A DNA stretch of 22,393 nt from Pseudomonadota bacterium (GTDB taxonomy: Bacteria; Pseudomonadota; Alphaproteobacteria; ATCC43930; CGMCC-115725). Both the position numbers and the translations under genes were made by a program. Below the pieces are notes generated by a model, which worked only from the letters and a program-made list of their open reading frames with translations, ran no database searches and was not told where the DNA came from. The stretch spans positions 1-22,393 of the forward strand of contig JAJYIC010000006.1 in the NCBI GenBank assembly GCA_021790295.1, read 5' to 3'. This document shows positions 9,102-17,371 of this stretch, piece after piece (position 1 is the first letter of the stretch; the number at the start of each line of letters is the position of its first letter).

Positions 9102-10718
9102 TTACATGTTCGGGTAATTGGGTCCGCCCCCGCCTTCGGGCACGACCCATTCGATGTTCTGTTCGGGATCCTTGATGTCGCAGGTCTTGCAGTGAACGCA
9201 ATTGGGAGCGTTGATCTGCAGATAAGGACCTTCTCCGCCGTCGACGATCTCATAGACCCCGGCAGGACAATAGCGCTGTTCGGGCGAATCATAGAGACGA
9301 TAATTGACCTCGATCGCCTTTCTCGGGTCGCGCAGCCGCAAATGGGGGGGTTGATCCTCCTCATGGTTGGTGTTCGAGATGTAAACGGAGGAAAGCCGGT
9401 CGAAAGCGATCCTGCCGTCGGGCTTCGGATAGGAAATCGGGCGCGCCGCCCTTTTTTCGAGGAGCTGCTCGTGGTCGCGGTGATGGTGGAAAGTCCAGGG
9501 CGCGGCGCCGCGCAAAAGATAGGTGTCGAGAGCCGAATAGGCGAGGCCGCCCCAAAGGCCCCAGCGAAAGCTCGGACGGATATTGCGCACCGCTCTCAAC
9601 TCCTGCCATACCCAGCTTTCCCTGAGCGCGCTTTCGACCTCGGCTTCGCGCTCCCCGCCAAGCCGGCGAAAGATGACTTCGGCGGCAACCATCCCCGATT
9701 TCATCGCCGTGTGGCTGCCTTTGATCTTGGCGACATTCAAAAAGCCGGCGGCGCAACCGATGACGGCCCCGCCCGGGAAATCGAGGCGCGGGATCGACTG
9801 CAGCCCGCCCTCGTTGAGGGCGCGGGCGCCATAGGAGATGCGCCGCGCGCCTTCGAAAAAGGGGCGGATCGCCGGATGGGTCTTGAACCTCTGGAATTCT
9901 TCGAAGGGGCTGAGATAAGGGTTCTTGTAATCGAGAGCGACGACAAACCCGACGGCGATGAATCGCGGCCCGAGATGGTAAAGGAACGAGCCGCCATAGG
10001 TGCCGGCATCGAGAGGCCAGCCGATCGTGTGGATGACGAGACCCTCCCGGTGCCGATCCGGCGCCGCCTCCCACAACTCTTTGATCCCGATCGCATAAGT
10101 CTGCGGATCGCGACCTTCGGAAAGGTGAAAGCGGTGGTTGAGGCGTTTTGTCAGGGAACCGCGGCAACCTTCGGCGAAAAGCGTCTCGACGGCGTAGAGT
10201 TCGACGCCGGGCTGGTAGCGTTCGGTCGGTTCGCCGTCCTTGCCGCGTCCCATCTCGCCGGTGGCGACGCCCTTGACCCGGCCCTCTTCGTCATAAAGGA
10301 TTTCGGCCGCGGCAAAACCGGGATAGATCTCCACCCCCAAAGCCTCGGCCTCGCGCGCAAGCCAGCGGCAAAGATCGCCGAGGCTGATGATATAATTGCC
10401 CTCGTTCTTCATCTGCGGCGGCGTCGGCAGGGAAAGCGCGCGGTTTTGAGTCAAGAAAAGAAAGCGGTCTTCGCTCGCCGGCGTCTTGATGGGCGCGCCG
10501 CGTTCGCGCCAGTCGGGCAACAGCTCATCGAGAGCGCGCGGCTCCAACACCGCGCCGGAGAGGATATGGGCGCCGACTTCGGAGCCTTTTTCGACGACGC
10601 ACACCGAGACCTCGCGGCCGGAAGCTGCCGCAAGCTGTTTCAAACGGATCGCCGCACCGAGGCCCGAAGGCCCGGCGCCGACGATGACGACGTCATACTC
10701 CATCCGTTCGCGCTGCAT
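9102..10718 (-). CDS. Electron transfer flavoprotein-ubiquinone oxidoreductase
   Basis: ETF-QO carries electrons from reduced electron transfer flavoprotein (fatty-acid and amino-acid oxidation) into the ubiquinone pool at the inner membrane. The 538-residue product begins with the FAD dinucleotide fold MEYDVVIVGAGPSGLGAA, has the family stretch VEKGSEVGAHILSGAVLEPRAL, and ends with the 4Fe-4S domain. The cluster cysteines are Cys484 (QRYCPAGVYE) and Cys507, 510 and 513 (NCVHCKTCDIKDP), and the terminus is the typical GGGGPNYPNM. The start at ATG 10718 follows GGGTGGGG; ATG 10703 (MEYD) is an alternative five codons in. The frame runs open to 10994, but that part is antisense to the UDG gene. 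First gene of the operon with the TPR protein and ispE. Confidence 0.95.
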   Translation of the reverse strand: MQRERMEYDVVIVGAGPSGLGAAIRLKQLAAASGREVSVCVVEKGSEVGAHILSGAVLEPRALDELLPDWRERGAPIKTPASEDRFLFLTQNRALSLPTPPQMKNEGNYIISLGDLCRWLAREAEALGVEIYPGFAAAEILYDEEGRVKGVATGEMGRGKDGEPTERYQPGVELYAVETLFAEGCRGSLTKRLNHRFHLSEGRDPQTYAIGIKELWEAAPDRHREGLVIHTIGWPLDAGTYGGSFLYHLGPRFIAVGFVVALDYKNPYLSPFEEFQRFKTHPAIRPFFEGARRISYGARALNEGGLQSIPRLDFPGGAVIGCAAGFLNVAKIKGSHTAMKSGMVAAEVIFRRLGGEREAEVESALRESWVWQELRAVRNIRPSFRWGLWGGLAYSALDTYLLRGAAPWTFHHHRDHEQLLEKRAARPISYPKPDGRIAFDRLSSVYISNTNHEEDQPPHLRLRDPRKAIEVNYRLYDSPEQRYCPAGVYEIVDGGEGPYLQINAPNCVHCKTCDIKDPEQNIEWVVPEGGGGPNYPNM

Positions 10719-10816
10719 GCCCCACCCGGCGACGTTCTTTTCGGCGCCGACTATAAAGGATTGCGGCCGATTGGGGAGTGCCGGCGATTTCCCCTCGAAT
10801 GGGAGGCCTGTTGCTG

Positions 10817-11659
10817 ATGCCCGCGTCCTCGCCGCCGCGCTTTCCGCTCGAGCCGGGAGAGGCGGCCCTTCTGCTGGGCTGGTATGTCGAGATGGGCGCC
10901 GACGAAGCGATCGCCGAAAGGGCGCCGGACCGCTTGTCGCCGCGCCCCGCGCTCTCCCCTCGAATGGGCGACCCCCCGCGCGGAGCGCCGGCAAAAGCCG
11001 TCTCTGCGCCTCCCCTCTTCGCGCACTCCTCGTCCGAGGCCGCGCAATCGGCGCGGCGTCTTGCCGCCGAAGCCCAAAACACGGAAGCGCTCGCCCTGCG
11101 AATCGCCGCCTTCGACGCCTGCCCTCTCAAGCGCACGGCAACCCGCACCGTCTTTGCCGACGGGAACCAAGCGGCGCAGGTGATGATCATCGGCGAAGCG
11201 CCGGGGGCGGAAGAGGACCGGCTCGGGCGGCCTTTCGTCGGCCGCGCGGGCCAGCTTCTCGACCGCATGCTGGGGGCGATCGGGCTCGACCGCAAAGCCG
11301 TCCTCATCACCAACATCGTCTATTGGCGCCCGCCCGGAAACCGCACCCCGAGCGCCGCCGAGATCGCCTCCTGCCTGCCCTTTGTTCTGCGCCACATCGC
11401 TCTCGTCAAGCCGCGGGCGCTGCTCCTTTGCGGGGCGACGGCCGTCGGCGCGCTGATCCCCGAAGGCGGCGGCATCACGCGGCTGCGCGGGCGCTGGTTT
11501 CAGCTCGAAATCCCCGGCCTCGACGAGCCGGTTCCAACCCTGCCGACCTTTCACCCCGCCTTTCTTTTGCGCTCTCCCGAGAAAAAACGCGACGCCTGGC
11601 GCGATCTCCTTTCCTTGAAGGCCCGTCTCGACGCGCAAAGGAGGGATGGAGAAGGCTGA
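10817..11659 (+). CDS. Family-4-like uracil-DNA glycosylase, Fe-S ligands incomplete
   Basis: It removes uracil from DNA to start base-excision repair. The 280-residue protein has an extra ~100-residue N-terminal part (a short helix, then a Pro/Arg/Ala-rich linker) before the catalytic domain. Motif A is GEAPGAEEDRLGRPFVGRAG (126-145), NRTPSAAEI is at 175-183, and motif B is PTFHPAFLLR (243-252). Aligning with the Thermotoga family-4 enzyme from memory, Cys102 and Cys186 are kept while the other two cluster cysteines are Phe99 and Trp170 (VYWRPPGNR). An additional Cys205 is not at a ligand position. ATG 10817 follows GGGAGG; ATG 10799 and 10778 are in-frame alternatives. The gene is divergent from ETF-QO and its end overlaps an upstream extension of the moaB frame, not moaB itself. 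Confidence 0.88.
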   Translation: MPASSPPRFPLEPGEAALLLGWYVEMGADEAIAERAPDRLSPRPALSPRMGDPPRGAPAKAVSAPPLFAHSSSEAAQSARRLAAEAQNTEALALRIAAFDACPLKRTATRTVFADGNQAAQVMIIGEAPGAEEDRLGRPFVGRAGQLLDRMLGAIGLDRKAVLITNIVYWRPPGNRTPSAAEIASCLPFVLRHIALVKPRALLLCGATAVGALIPEGGGITRLRGRWFQLEIPGLDEPVPTLPTFHPAFLLRSPEKKRDAWRDLLSLKARLDAQRRDGEG

Positions 11660-11738
11660 GAAGACCCCGAGGAGAAGGCTCTCGCTGCCCCCTCTTTTGT
11701 CGGGTATTCTCGAGCCCTTTTGCGAGGGAGCGACGCCG

Positions 11739-12281
11739 ATGCCGGGACGCCTCGATGAGAGCCGGCCTTTTATCCCCGTCAATATCGCGCTTATGACGGT
11801 TTCGGACACGCGAAGCGAAGCGGACGACCGCTCGGGCCGCCTCCTCGCCGAACTGGCGAGCGCGGCAGGCCACAACATCGCTCAGCGCATCATCCTGCGC
11901 GACGAAAAGGAGGAAATCGCGGCGCAGCTTCGAGCCTGGATCGCCGACCCCGGGATCGATGTCGTGATCGCCACCGGAGGCACCGGCGTCACCGGGCGCG
12001 ATGTCACCCCCGAAGCCTTCATGAGCGTTTACGAGAAGGAAATTCCCGGATTTGGCGAGCTTTTCCGCTTTCAGAGCTACGACAAGATCGGCACCTCGAC
12101 GATCGAAAGCCGGGCCACCGCAGGGGTCGCGAGAGGCACCTATCTTTTCGCTTTGCCGGGCTCTCCCGGCGCCTGCCGCGACGCCTGGGAAGGGATCCTC
12201 GTTCATCAGCTCGACAACCGCTTCCGTCCTTGCAATTTTGTCGAGCTTTTGCCGCGCCTTATGGAGCATTTGCCGCGCTAG
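11739..12281 (+). CDS. moaB: MoaB, molybdenum cofactor biosynthesis protein B
   Basis: A member of the MogA/MoaB family, which adenylylates molybdopterin or is an accessory of that step in molybdenum cofactor synthesis. The 180-residue protein has NIALMTVSDTRS (15-26), then DVVIATGGTGVTGRDVTPEA (74-93), the molybdopterin-binding signature, then GTSTIESRATAGV and FALPGSPGACRDAWE. The start ATG 11739 has GAGGGAG eight bases upstream; the frame is open back to 11646, inside the UDG gene, but that part is not homologous. It lies 79 bases after the UDG stop. No other Moco genes are in view. Confidence 0.92.
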   Translation: MPGRLDESRPFIPVNIALMTVSDTRSEADDRSGRLLAELASAAGHNIAQRIILRDEKEEIAAQLRAWIADPGIDVVIATGGTGVTGRDVTPEAFMSVYEKEIPGFGELFRFQSYDKIGTSTIESRATAGVARGTYLFALPGSPGACRDAWEGILVHQLDNRFRPCNFVELLPRLMEHLPR

Positions 12282-12346
12282 TTCAAAAGCCGCGTCTGGG
12301 GGCGAGGCGGCGTCGAGGGTGGGAATAGTGGCCGAGACGGGTGATT

Positions 12347-12379
12347 GTTCTTGATATGTTCCCATTTCTCGCTTATTCT
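12347..12379 (+). promoter_or_regulatory. LexA (SOS) box overlapping a sigma70-type promoter
   Basis: GTTC (12347-12350), seven bases, GTTC (12358-12361) is an exact match to the alphaproteobacterial LexA operator GTTC-N7-GTTC. Inside its spacer sits a -35 hexamer TTGATA (12351-12356), and 17 bases later a -10 TATTCT (12374-12379). A repressor on the box would cover the -35. Transcription would start near 12386, at or one base before the ATG at 12387, implying a leaderless mRNA. Match and geometry are seen; regulation is inferred from the known alphaproteobacterial SOS motif. Confidence 0.78.
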
Positions 12380-12386
12380 CGTCGCG

Positions 12387-13469
12387 ATGGAGATGCCCCA
12401 ACCGCCAAAGGCGCGCAAAGGCCGAGGCGCGCTGACGAACGAAAGCGGCCGGTTCGAAAGCGAACGCCGCTTCTCTTTCGACGACGGCTTTTGCGAGAGC
12501 GAGGAGGAGGAAAGAGCCGTTGCGACGATCCTTAGCGCCGACTTGAGCCGCAGCGTCATCGCCCGCAACGAGTCGCCCGATATCGGCTTTGATCATTCGA
12601 TCAATCCCTACCGCGGCTGCGAGCACGGCTGCATCTATTGTTATGCGCGCCCAAACCATGCCTATCTCGGCCTTTCGGCAGGGCTCGATTTCGAAACGAG
12701 GATCTTTTATAAGCCCAAAGCGGCCCAACTTCTCGCCGCCGAACTCTCCCGGAAAAGCTATCGCTGCCGCCCTTTAGCGCTCGGCAGCGCGACCGACCCC
12801 TACCAGCCCGTCGAACGCCGCCTGCGTCTCACGCGCGCCATCCTCGAAGTCTGCCGCGACCATCGCCAGCCGGTCACGATTGTCACCAAATCCGCGCTGA
12901 TCGAGCGTGACCGCGATATCCTCGAGGCGATGGCGGCCGAGGGTCTTGCCGCCGTGACGATTTCGGTGACGACGCTCGATTCCGCTCTCGTTCGGGTGAT
13001 GGAGCCGCGCGCCGCCAATCCCCGCCGCCGTCTGCAAACGATCAAATACCTTGCCGCCGCTCGAATCCCGAGCGCGGTTCTCGCCGCACCGATGATCCCC
13101 GCTCTCAACGATGCCGAACTCGAAGCGATCCTCGAGCAGGCTCGCCGCGCCGGAGCGATCGCGGCGGGCTATACGCTGTTGCGCCTTCCCTTGGAACTGA
13201 AGGCTCTCTTCGGGGAATGGCTCGAAACGCATTTCCCGGCAAAAAAGAAGCGTGTGCTCTCTCTCCTCGCGGATTGCCACGGCGGCACGCTTTACGACAG
13301 CGCGTGGTCGCGGAGAATGACCGGGAAAGGCCCTTACGCAGAGATGCTTGCCGCCCGTTTCGCCAGCGCGGCGAAACGGCTCGGGCTCTTGCCCCGCCCG
13401 TCGGTGCCGCTCGATGCGAGCCGCTTCAGCCCGCCGCCCTCTCTGGGCGGGCAGTTGCGCCTTTTTTGA
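12387..13469 (+). CDS. PA0069-family radical SAM protein
   Basis: A 360-residue radical S-adenosylmethionine enzyme of the PA0069 family, related to spore photoproduct lyase; the reaction is not established. The 4Fe-4S cluster motif is at Cys78, Cys82 and Cys85 (RGCEHGCIYCYARPNH), followed by LGSATDPYQPVERR (SAM domain), TIVTKSALIERD, ISVTTLD and a C-terminal YTLLRLPLELKALF region. The start is chosen at ATG 12387 because the predicted promoter ends at 12379; ATG 12393 is two codons in, and the frame open to 12345 would run through the promoter. No Shine-Dalgarno is visible, which fits a leaderless transcript. The LexA box suggests a role in DNA damage. It is convergent with the amidohydrolase. 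Confidence 0.88.
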   Translation: MEMPQPPKARKGRGALTNESGRFESERRFSFDDGFCESEEEERAVATILSADLSRSVIARNESPDIGFDHSINPYRGCEHGCIYCYARPNHAYLGLSAGLDFETRIFYKPKAAQLLAAELSRKSYRCRPLALGSATDPYQPVERRLRLTRAILEVCRDHRQPVTIVTKSALIERDRDILEAMAAEGLAAVTISVTTLDSALVRVMEPRAANPRRRLQTIKYLAAARIPSAVLAAPMIPALNDAELEAILEQARRAGAIAAGYTLLRLPLELKALFGEWLETHFPAKKKRVLSLLADCHGGTLYDSAWSRRMTGKGPYAEMLAARFASAAKRLGLLPRPSVPLDASRFSPPPSLGGQLRLF

Positions 13470-13504
13470 GGATCCTGCGAGCGCCCGGAAAAGGCGGCTT
13501 TTCT

Positions 13505-14488
13505 TTAGAGCTTGAAGAGCCGCGCCGCATTGCCGCCGCGCACGGCCTCGCGCTCCGCAGGCGGCAAGCTGTCGACGCGCGCGAGGCAGCCCGCCATGTC
13601 GCCGATGTTGTGCGGGTAGTCCGAGCCGTACAAAACCTTGTCCGCCCCGCCGATCTCGAGGCAAAGCTTCAAGGCTTCGACCCGGTAGGTCACCGCATCG
13701 TAATAGATGCGGCGAAGGTAGCTGCTCGGCGGCTTTGAGATCTTCGCTCTTGCGGCGTTCATCTTCTCGAAGCACTGGTCGAGGCGTCCGGCGAGAAAGG
13801 GCAAGGTTCCGCCGGCATGGGAAGCGATCAGCTTCAAGTTCGAATAGCGGTCGAGAAAACCGTCGAAGATCATCCGTGCGAAAGAAAGCGTGGTGTCGAC
13901 CATAAAGCCGACCGAGGCGATGAGGTTGAAAGAGGAGAGATCGAGCAGGGCGGCGCCGGGAGGCGCGCTCGGATGGACCAGGACCGGGAGCGCGAGGTCG
14001 TCGATCGCCTGCCAGATCGGTGCGAAGAGCGGATCGGTCAGAGAGCGTCCATCGATATTGGCGAGGACCATGACGCCGACGGCGCCATTTGCGGTGGCGC
14101 GTTTCAGTTCCTCGACGGCGTTCTGCGGATATTCCCAGGGCAGCGAACAGAACCAGCGGATGCGGTCGGGGTAACGGCGCTCGGCGAGCGCCATATCGTC
14201 GTTGACGATCCGCGCCGCCTCGAGGCTGACTTCGCGCCCGCCCCAATAGACGTTGGGGCAGGTGAGCGAGACGATCGCCATGCCGACCCCGGCCTCGTCC
14301 ATGCGCCGGATCCGGGTTTCGTAATCGAAATGCCCGGGCATCAGCGTCATGAATGGGGCCCCGTCGAGGAAGACGCCTTCGGTTTTATCGAGGGTCGCTC
14401 TCAGCTCGTAATGAGGTTTGCCGTGCTGCCGCAAAAGCTCGAGCCAATCGCGATTGAGCATGTGGGTGTGGACATCGATGGCGATCAT
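13505..14488 (-). CDS. Amidohydrolase family 2 (ACMSD-like metal-dependent hydrolase/decarboxylase)
   Basis: A 327-residue TIM-barrel metalloenzyme of the ACMSD/amidohydrolase-2 family, whose members decarboxylate or hydrolyse aromatic and acidic substrates. Metal ligands are visible: His7 and His9 (DVHTHML), His172 (LVHPSAPPG), His224 (ASHAGGTLPF) and Asp290 (LYGSDYPH). The length and order match ACMSD. The start ATG 14488 has GGAGGGCAG before it. It lies 66 bases downstream of the MFS transporter on the same strand. The exact substrate cannot be read; with an MFS importer and a fumarylacetoacetase-type enzyme nearby, an aromatic-acid catabolic role is a reasonable inference. Confidence 0.88.
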   Translation of the reverse strand: MIAIDVHTHMLNRDWLELLRQHGKPHYELRATLDKTEGVFLDGAPFMTLMPGHFDYETRIRRMDEAGVGMAIVSLTCPNVYWGGREVSLEAARIVNDDMALAERRYPDRIRWFCSLPWEYPQNAVEELKRATANGAVGVMVLANIDGRSLTDPLFAPIWQAIDDLALPVLVHPSAPPGAALLDLSSFNLIASVGFMVDTTLSFARMIFDGFLDRYSNLKLIASHAGGTLPFLAGRLDQCFEKMNAARAKISKPPSSYLRRIYYDAVTYRVEALKLCLEIGGADKVLYGSDYPHNIGDMAGCLARVDSLPPAEREAVRGGNAARLFKL

Positions 14489-14554
14489 CTGCCCTCCTTT
14501 CGATCGATCATGAGGGAATGCCGAAGCCGCTTTGGCGAACCTCGAGCGGCTCCG

Positions 14555-15778
14555 TCACGAAACTTCGGCAACGGCTCCCCGGGCGACGAGGCGAGGCGCC
14601 GTCTCCCTCACCACGAACAAAGAGGCGGCAACGACGATCTGGCTCGCCACCGCCAGCCACAAGGCCGCCTCGAGGCCAAAACGGCTTGCGGCAAGGCCTC
14701 CGACCAGCGGCATCAGCGTGCCGCCGACGATGACCCCGAAGAAATTCGTCATGCCGAGCGCGGCGCCGCGCAACTCGTCCGCGACGAGCTCGCTGACAGA
14801 GGTGGCAAGGACGATCGGGAGGAGCCCCGCGCCAAAAAAGCCGCTCACCCCCAAAAACACCTGCATCAGCGCAAAACCGTAAGCGCCGGTGATGTAAAAG
14901 GCGAGCGAGAGGGCGCAGGCAAAGGCGCTCACAATGACGATGGGCTTGCGGCCGGCGAAATCCGAAAGCAGAGGCAAAAGAATCTGGCCCGCGGTGCCTG
15001 CGAGCCCCCAGGCCGACATGATCTCTCCCGCCTCGATCAGGCTGAAGTGGCGCATCCTTGTCAAAAAGAGCAGGTTGAAGCCGTAATCGAGAAGAAGCCA
15101 GCTCAATACCGCGCAGCCGGCGATCGTGATCGCCAGCATCGACGGGTCGCGCAAAAGGCGTGCGCTCGCGCGCCAGCCGAGGCGGCGCCGCTCGGCGCGC
15201 CTCAAGGGCTCGCGCATCAGGGCCCAAAGCGCGATCCACACGAAGGCGCCGGCCGCGGCAATGACGGGAAAGACCCAACGCCAGCCGAGAGCCACGGTCA
15301 GATGGGTGATGATGAGCGCCCCGAGGCCGGCGCCGACAAAGGTGTAGCCGGCGGTAAAGATCCCCTGATTGAGCCCTCTCCTTTGCGGCGAGGCCTCTTC
15401 GCCGATCGCCGCTTCGGCGACCGACCATCCCACTCCGTCGCCGATCCCAAGCAGATCGCGGACGATGAACATCGACAGAAAGTTCCAGGCCGTCCCCATC
15501 GCCGCGGTCATCAAAAGCATAAAACCGACTGCCGGCAGCAACACCTTGCGCCGGCCGCGGCGATCGGAAAGCCAGCCGCCGATCCAGCTCGAAAAGGCCC
15601 AGGTGACTGAAGTCCCCGACAACAAAAGTCCCGCTTGCCAAAACGCCATGTGGAATTCAGGGACAATCTTGGGAAAAATGAAGCCGATCCCTGCTCGATT
15701 GAGGCCAACGATTCCCCAGAACAGGACGAGGAATACCAAGATCCCATATTCGTATGTCTTCGATCTCTTTTCGGACAT
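14555..15778 (-). CDS. MFS transporter
   Basis: A 407-residue inner-membrane transporter with about 12 hydrophobic helices in two halves and a charged central loop (LMREPLRRAERRRLGW). The loop between helices 2 and 3 has the MFS signature GGWLSDRRGRRKVLLP, and the equivalent in the second half is LLSDFAGRKPIVI. The start is ATG 15778 with AGGGGAGG upstream; a longer frame to 15838 would run back into the preceding gene. The N-terminus is cytoplasmic (MSEKRSKTYEYG). It lies 26 bases after the small exported protein and 66 before the amidohydrolase, so it is likely the uptake system for the amidohydrolase substrate, probably an organic acid. The substrate is not identified. Confidence 0.9.
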   Translation of the reverse strand: MSEKRSKTYEYGILVFLVLFWGIVGLNRAGIGFIFPKIVPEFHMAFWQAGLLLSGTSVTWAFSSWIGGWLSDRRGRRKVLLPAVGFMLLMTAAMGTAWNFLSMFIVRDLLGIGDGVGWSVAEAAIGEEASPQRRGLNQGIFTAGYTFVGAGLGALIITHLTVALGWRWVFPVIAAAGAFVWIALWALMREPLRRAERRRLGWRASARLLRDPSMLAITIAGCAVLSWLLLDYGFNLLFLTRMRHFSLIEAGEIMSAWGLAGTAGQILLPLLSDFAGRKPIVIVSAFACALSLAFYITGAYGFALMQVFLGVSGFFGAGLLPIVLATSVSELVADELRGAALGMTNFFGVIVGGTLMPLVGGLAASRFGLEAALWLAVASQIVVAASLFVVRETAPRLVARGAVAEVS

Positions 15779-15804
15779 CCGATCCTCCCCTGGTGAGATT
15801 CTCT

Positions 15805-16092
15805 TCACGCAAAGCGCCGCATGAAGGTGTTCGCGCAAACGAAGCCTGTCGTCGGCGTGATGGAGACGTTCAATTCGCTTTTGCTGTCGGGGTCGCGAAC
15901 GCCATAGAAGGCAAACTCTGTATTGGCGGCAGTGAACGCGGCATTGCCGCCGTACCAGGCGAATGCGTATTGAGCTTTGAGATTGCCGAGAGAGCTTCCC
16001 GCTGCGGCCGCAATGCCGCGCAGCAAAAATGTGCCGCAGATTGCAAAAGCCGCAGCCGCGACGGCGGCCGCTGCCCGCATCGTCGCATTCAT
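15805..16092 (-). CDS. Tiny exported protein of unknown function
   Basis: A 95-residue protein starting at ATG 16092 behind a strong GGGAGGAC; a longer frame to 16158 lacks a comparable site. Residues 1-33 are a signal peptide or N-terminal anchor (Ala-rich core AAAAVAAAAFAICGTFLL, then RGIAAAAG). The mature part is ~60 residues with aromatic and polar segments (YAFAWYGGNAAF, EFAFYGVRDPDS) and a conserved-looking end TGFVCANTFMRRFA. I do not recognise it. It is 26 bases before the MFS start and shares its strand, so the two are probably co-transcribed; it might be a periplasmic accessory of the transporter. Confidence 0.65.
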   Translation of the reverse strand: MNATMRAAAAVAAAAFAICGTFLLRGIAAAAGSSLGNLKAQYAFAWYGGNAAFTAANTEFAFYGVRDPDSKSELNVSITPTTGFVCANTFMRRFA

Positions 16093-16357
16093 CGTCCGTC
16101 CTCCCGCCGTCTCCGGGGGGCTGCGGACCCCTCCCTGGCGCCGCCGCGCGACCGGCAAACAGAAGCCGCGGCTTTTTCTACGTTAGAGGCCGGCGCGATC
16201 GAGCCTTCGCCTCGGATCTTTTGGGCAGAGGCTGGCGGAAGTCCACCCTTCTGTCAACAATCGAGAAAGGCGCGCGAGGGGCGCAACCCTCCCGCAGAGC
16301 GCGAAGATCCGCGGCGATGGGCAGGAAAAGCCTGGCCAAAACAAAAGCCGGCGAGGC

Positions 16358-17143
16358 TCAGAGGACTTCGCGGCGGACCGGATTGGAGAGAACCCCAATG
16401 CCTTCGATCTCGATCTCGCAAAGATCGCCACTTTTGAGGTTTTGCGGCGCTCCTTCGGTCCCCATCCACACGACGTCGCCCGGATAAAGCGTCAGATAGC
16501 GCGACATGCGCGAGAGAAACTGGGCCACGCCAAAGACCATGCTGTTGGTCTTGAAGCGCTCGGTTTCGGCGCCGTTGACGCGCACGATCGTCTCGAGCTT
16601 ATCGAGATCGACCTCGGTTTCGATCCACGGCCCCATGGGTTTGAAGGTGTCGGTGTTTTTCGCCCGCCACAAGGTGCGGTCTTTTCTCTGCCAGCCCCTT
16701 TCGCTGACATCGTTACCGATGGTGTAGCCGAGCACGCAAGAAAGCGCGTCCTTTTCGCTCAGATGCTTTGCCTTCCGGCCGATGACGGCGACGAGTTCGC
16801 CCTCGTATTGCACCTCTTCTCCTGCGTCCGCCGGAATGACGATCGCCTCGCCGTCGGCAATGAGGGCGTTGTTGGCGCGATACCCGATATCCGCGGCTTT
16901 CGGCAGGTCGGGCTCGGTGCCGTGTTTTTTCGCCATCTCGATCACATGCCCCGCGTAATTGAGGCCGGCGGCGTAAAAGTTGCGCGGCTCCACGGGCACC
17001 AGCACTTTGACCTCTTTCAAAGAGCGCATCGTCCTGCTCTTCTCGTAACCGGCAAAGGGGTCGCCCTTGACCTCGACGATGCTGTCCCCTTCGAGGATTC
17101 CGTAAGCCTTCTCTCCGTTGCGCTCATAGCGTATCCAGCGCAT
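16358..17143 (-). CDS. Fumarylacetoacetate hydrolase family protein
   Basis: A 261-residue FAH-fold metal-dependent enzyme. Family members hydrolyse or isomerise beta-diketo acids such as acylpyruvates and 2-hydroxy-heptadienedioate in aromatic degradation. Visible signatures are NFYAAGLNYAGHVIEMAKK with His66, QYEGELVAVIG with metal ligands Glu114 and Glu116, and IGNDVSERGWQRKDRTLWRAK with Asp145. The later stretch is GDVVWMGTEGAPQNLKSGD. The start is ATG 17143 with AAGGGA six bases upstream; a GTG at 17161 in frame is the alternative. It ends 265 bases before the small exported protein, so it may be a separate unit. Precise substrate unknown. Confidence 0.88.
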   Translation of the reverse strand: MRWIRYERNGEKAYGILEGDSIVEVKGDPFAGYEKSRTMRSLKEVKVLVPVEPRNFYAAGLNYAGHVIEMAKKHGTEPDLPKAADIGYRANNALIADGEAIVIPADAGEEVQYEGELVAVIGRKAKHLSEKDALSCVLGYTIGNDVSERGWQRKDRTLWRAKNTDTFKPMGPWIETEVDLDKLETIVRVNGAETERFKTNSMVFGVAQFLSRMSRYLTLYPGDVVWMGTEGAPQNLKSGDLCEIEIEGIGVLSNPVRREVL

Positions 17144-17371
17144 GGTCTTTCCCTTCGCCACCGTCGTTCCCTCCGGGCGAGCCTACCCCTCCCGTTCCTG
17201 CGACACCACCCCCCGCCTTCGGCGAGGACGCCGATTGCCGCCCAGAGAGGAGACGACCCACAGGGAGCGCGCTTCCGCTTGCCCAAAGGCGAGCGAGAGA
17301 GGGATAAAGGAGGGCGAAGGAACGCGCTTCTCGACCAGACAAAAGCCCGGGCAAAAGGAAGAGCCTTGCCG

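Noticed and set aside
9068..9364. N-terminal extension of the TPR protein frame (99 extra codons)
   Set aside because: It is antisense to the conserved Fe-S end of ETF-QO, has no domain character, and the internal ATG 9067 gives a clean signal peptide.
10750..10757. TATAGT/TATAAA in the ETF-QO/UDG divergent gap
   Set aside because: Either strand could use it as a -10, but no matching -35 was found on either side.
10790..10968. Direct repeat of 14 bases (TCCCCTCGAATGGG) at 10790-10803 and 10955-10968
   Set aside because: Only two short copies, 165 bases apart, inside the UDG 5' region, both reading SPRMG in frame in a low-complexity linker; not enough to call an element.
16229..16257. TTGACA on the minus strand upstream of the small exported protein
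   Set aside because: The hexamer at 16257-16252 is perfect, but nothing resembling a -10 lies 16-18 bases away.
16442..17371. 310-codon upstream extension of the pyrE frame
   Set aside because: It is antisense to the FAH gene; the known PyrE length and the Shine-Dalgarno support ATG 17372.
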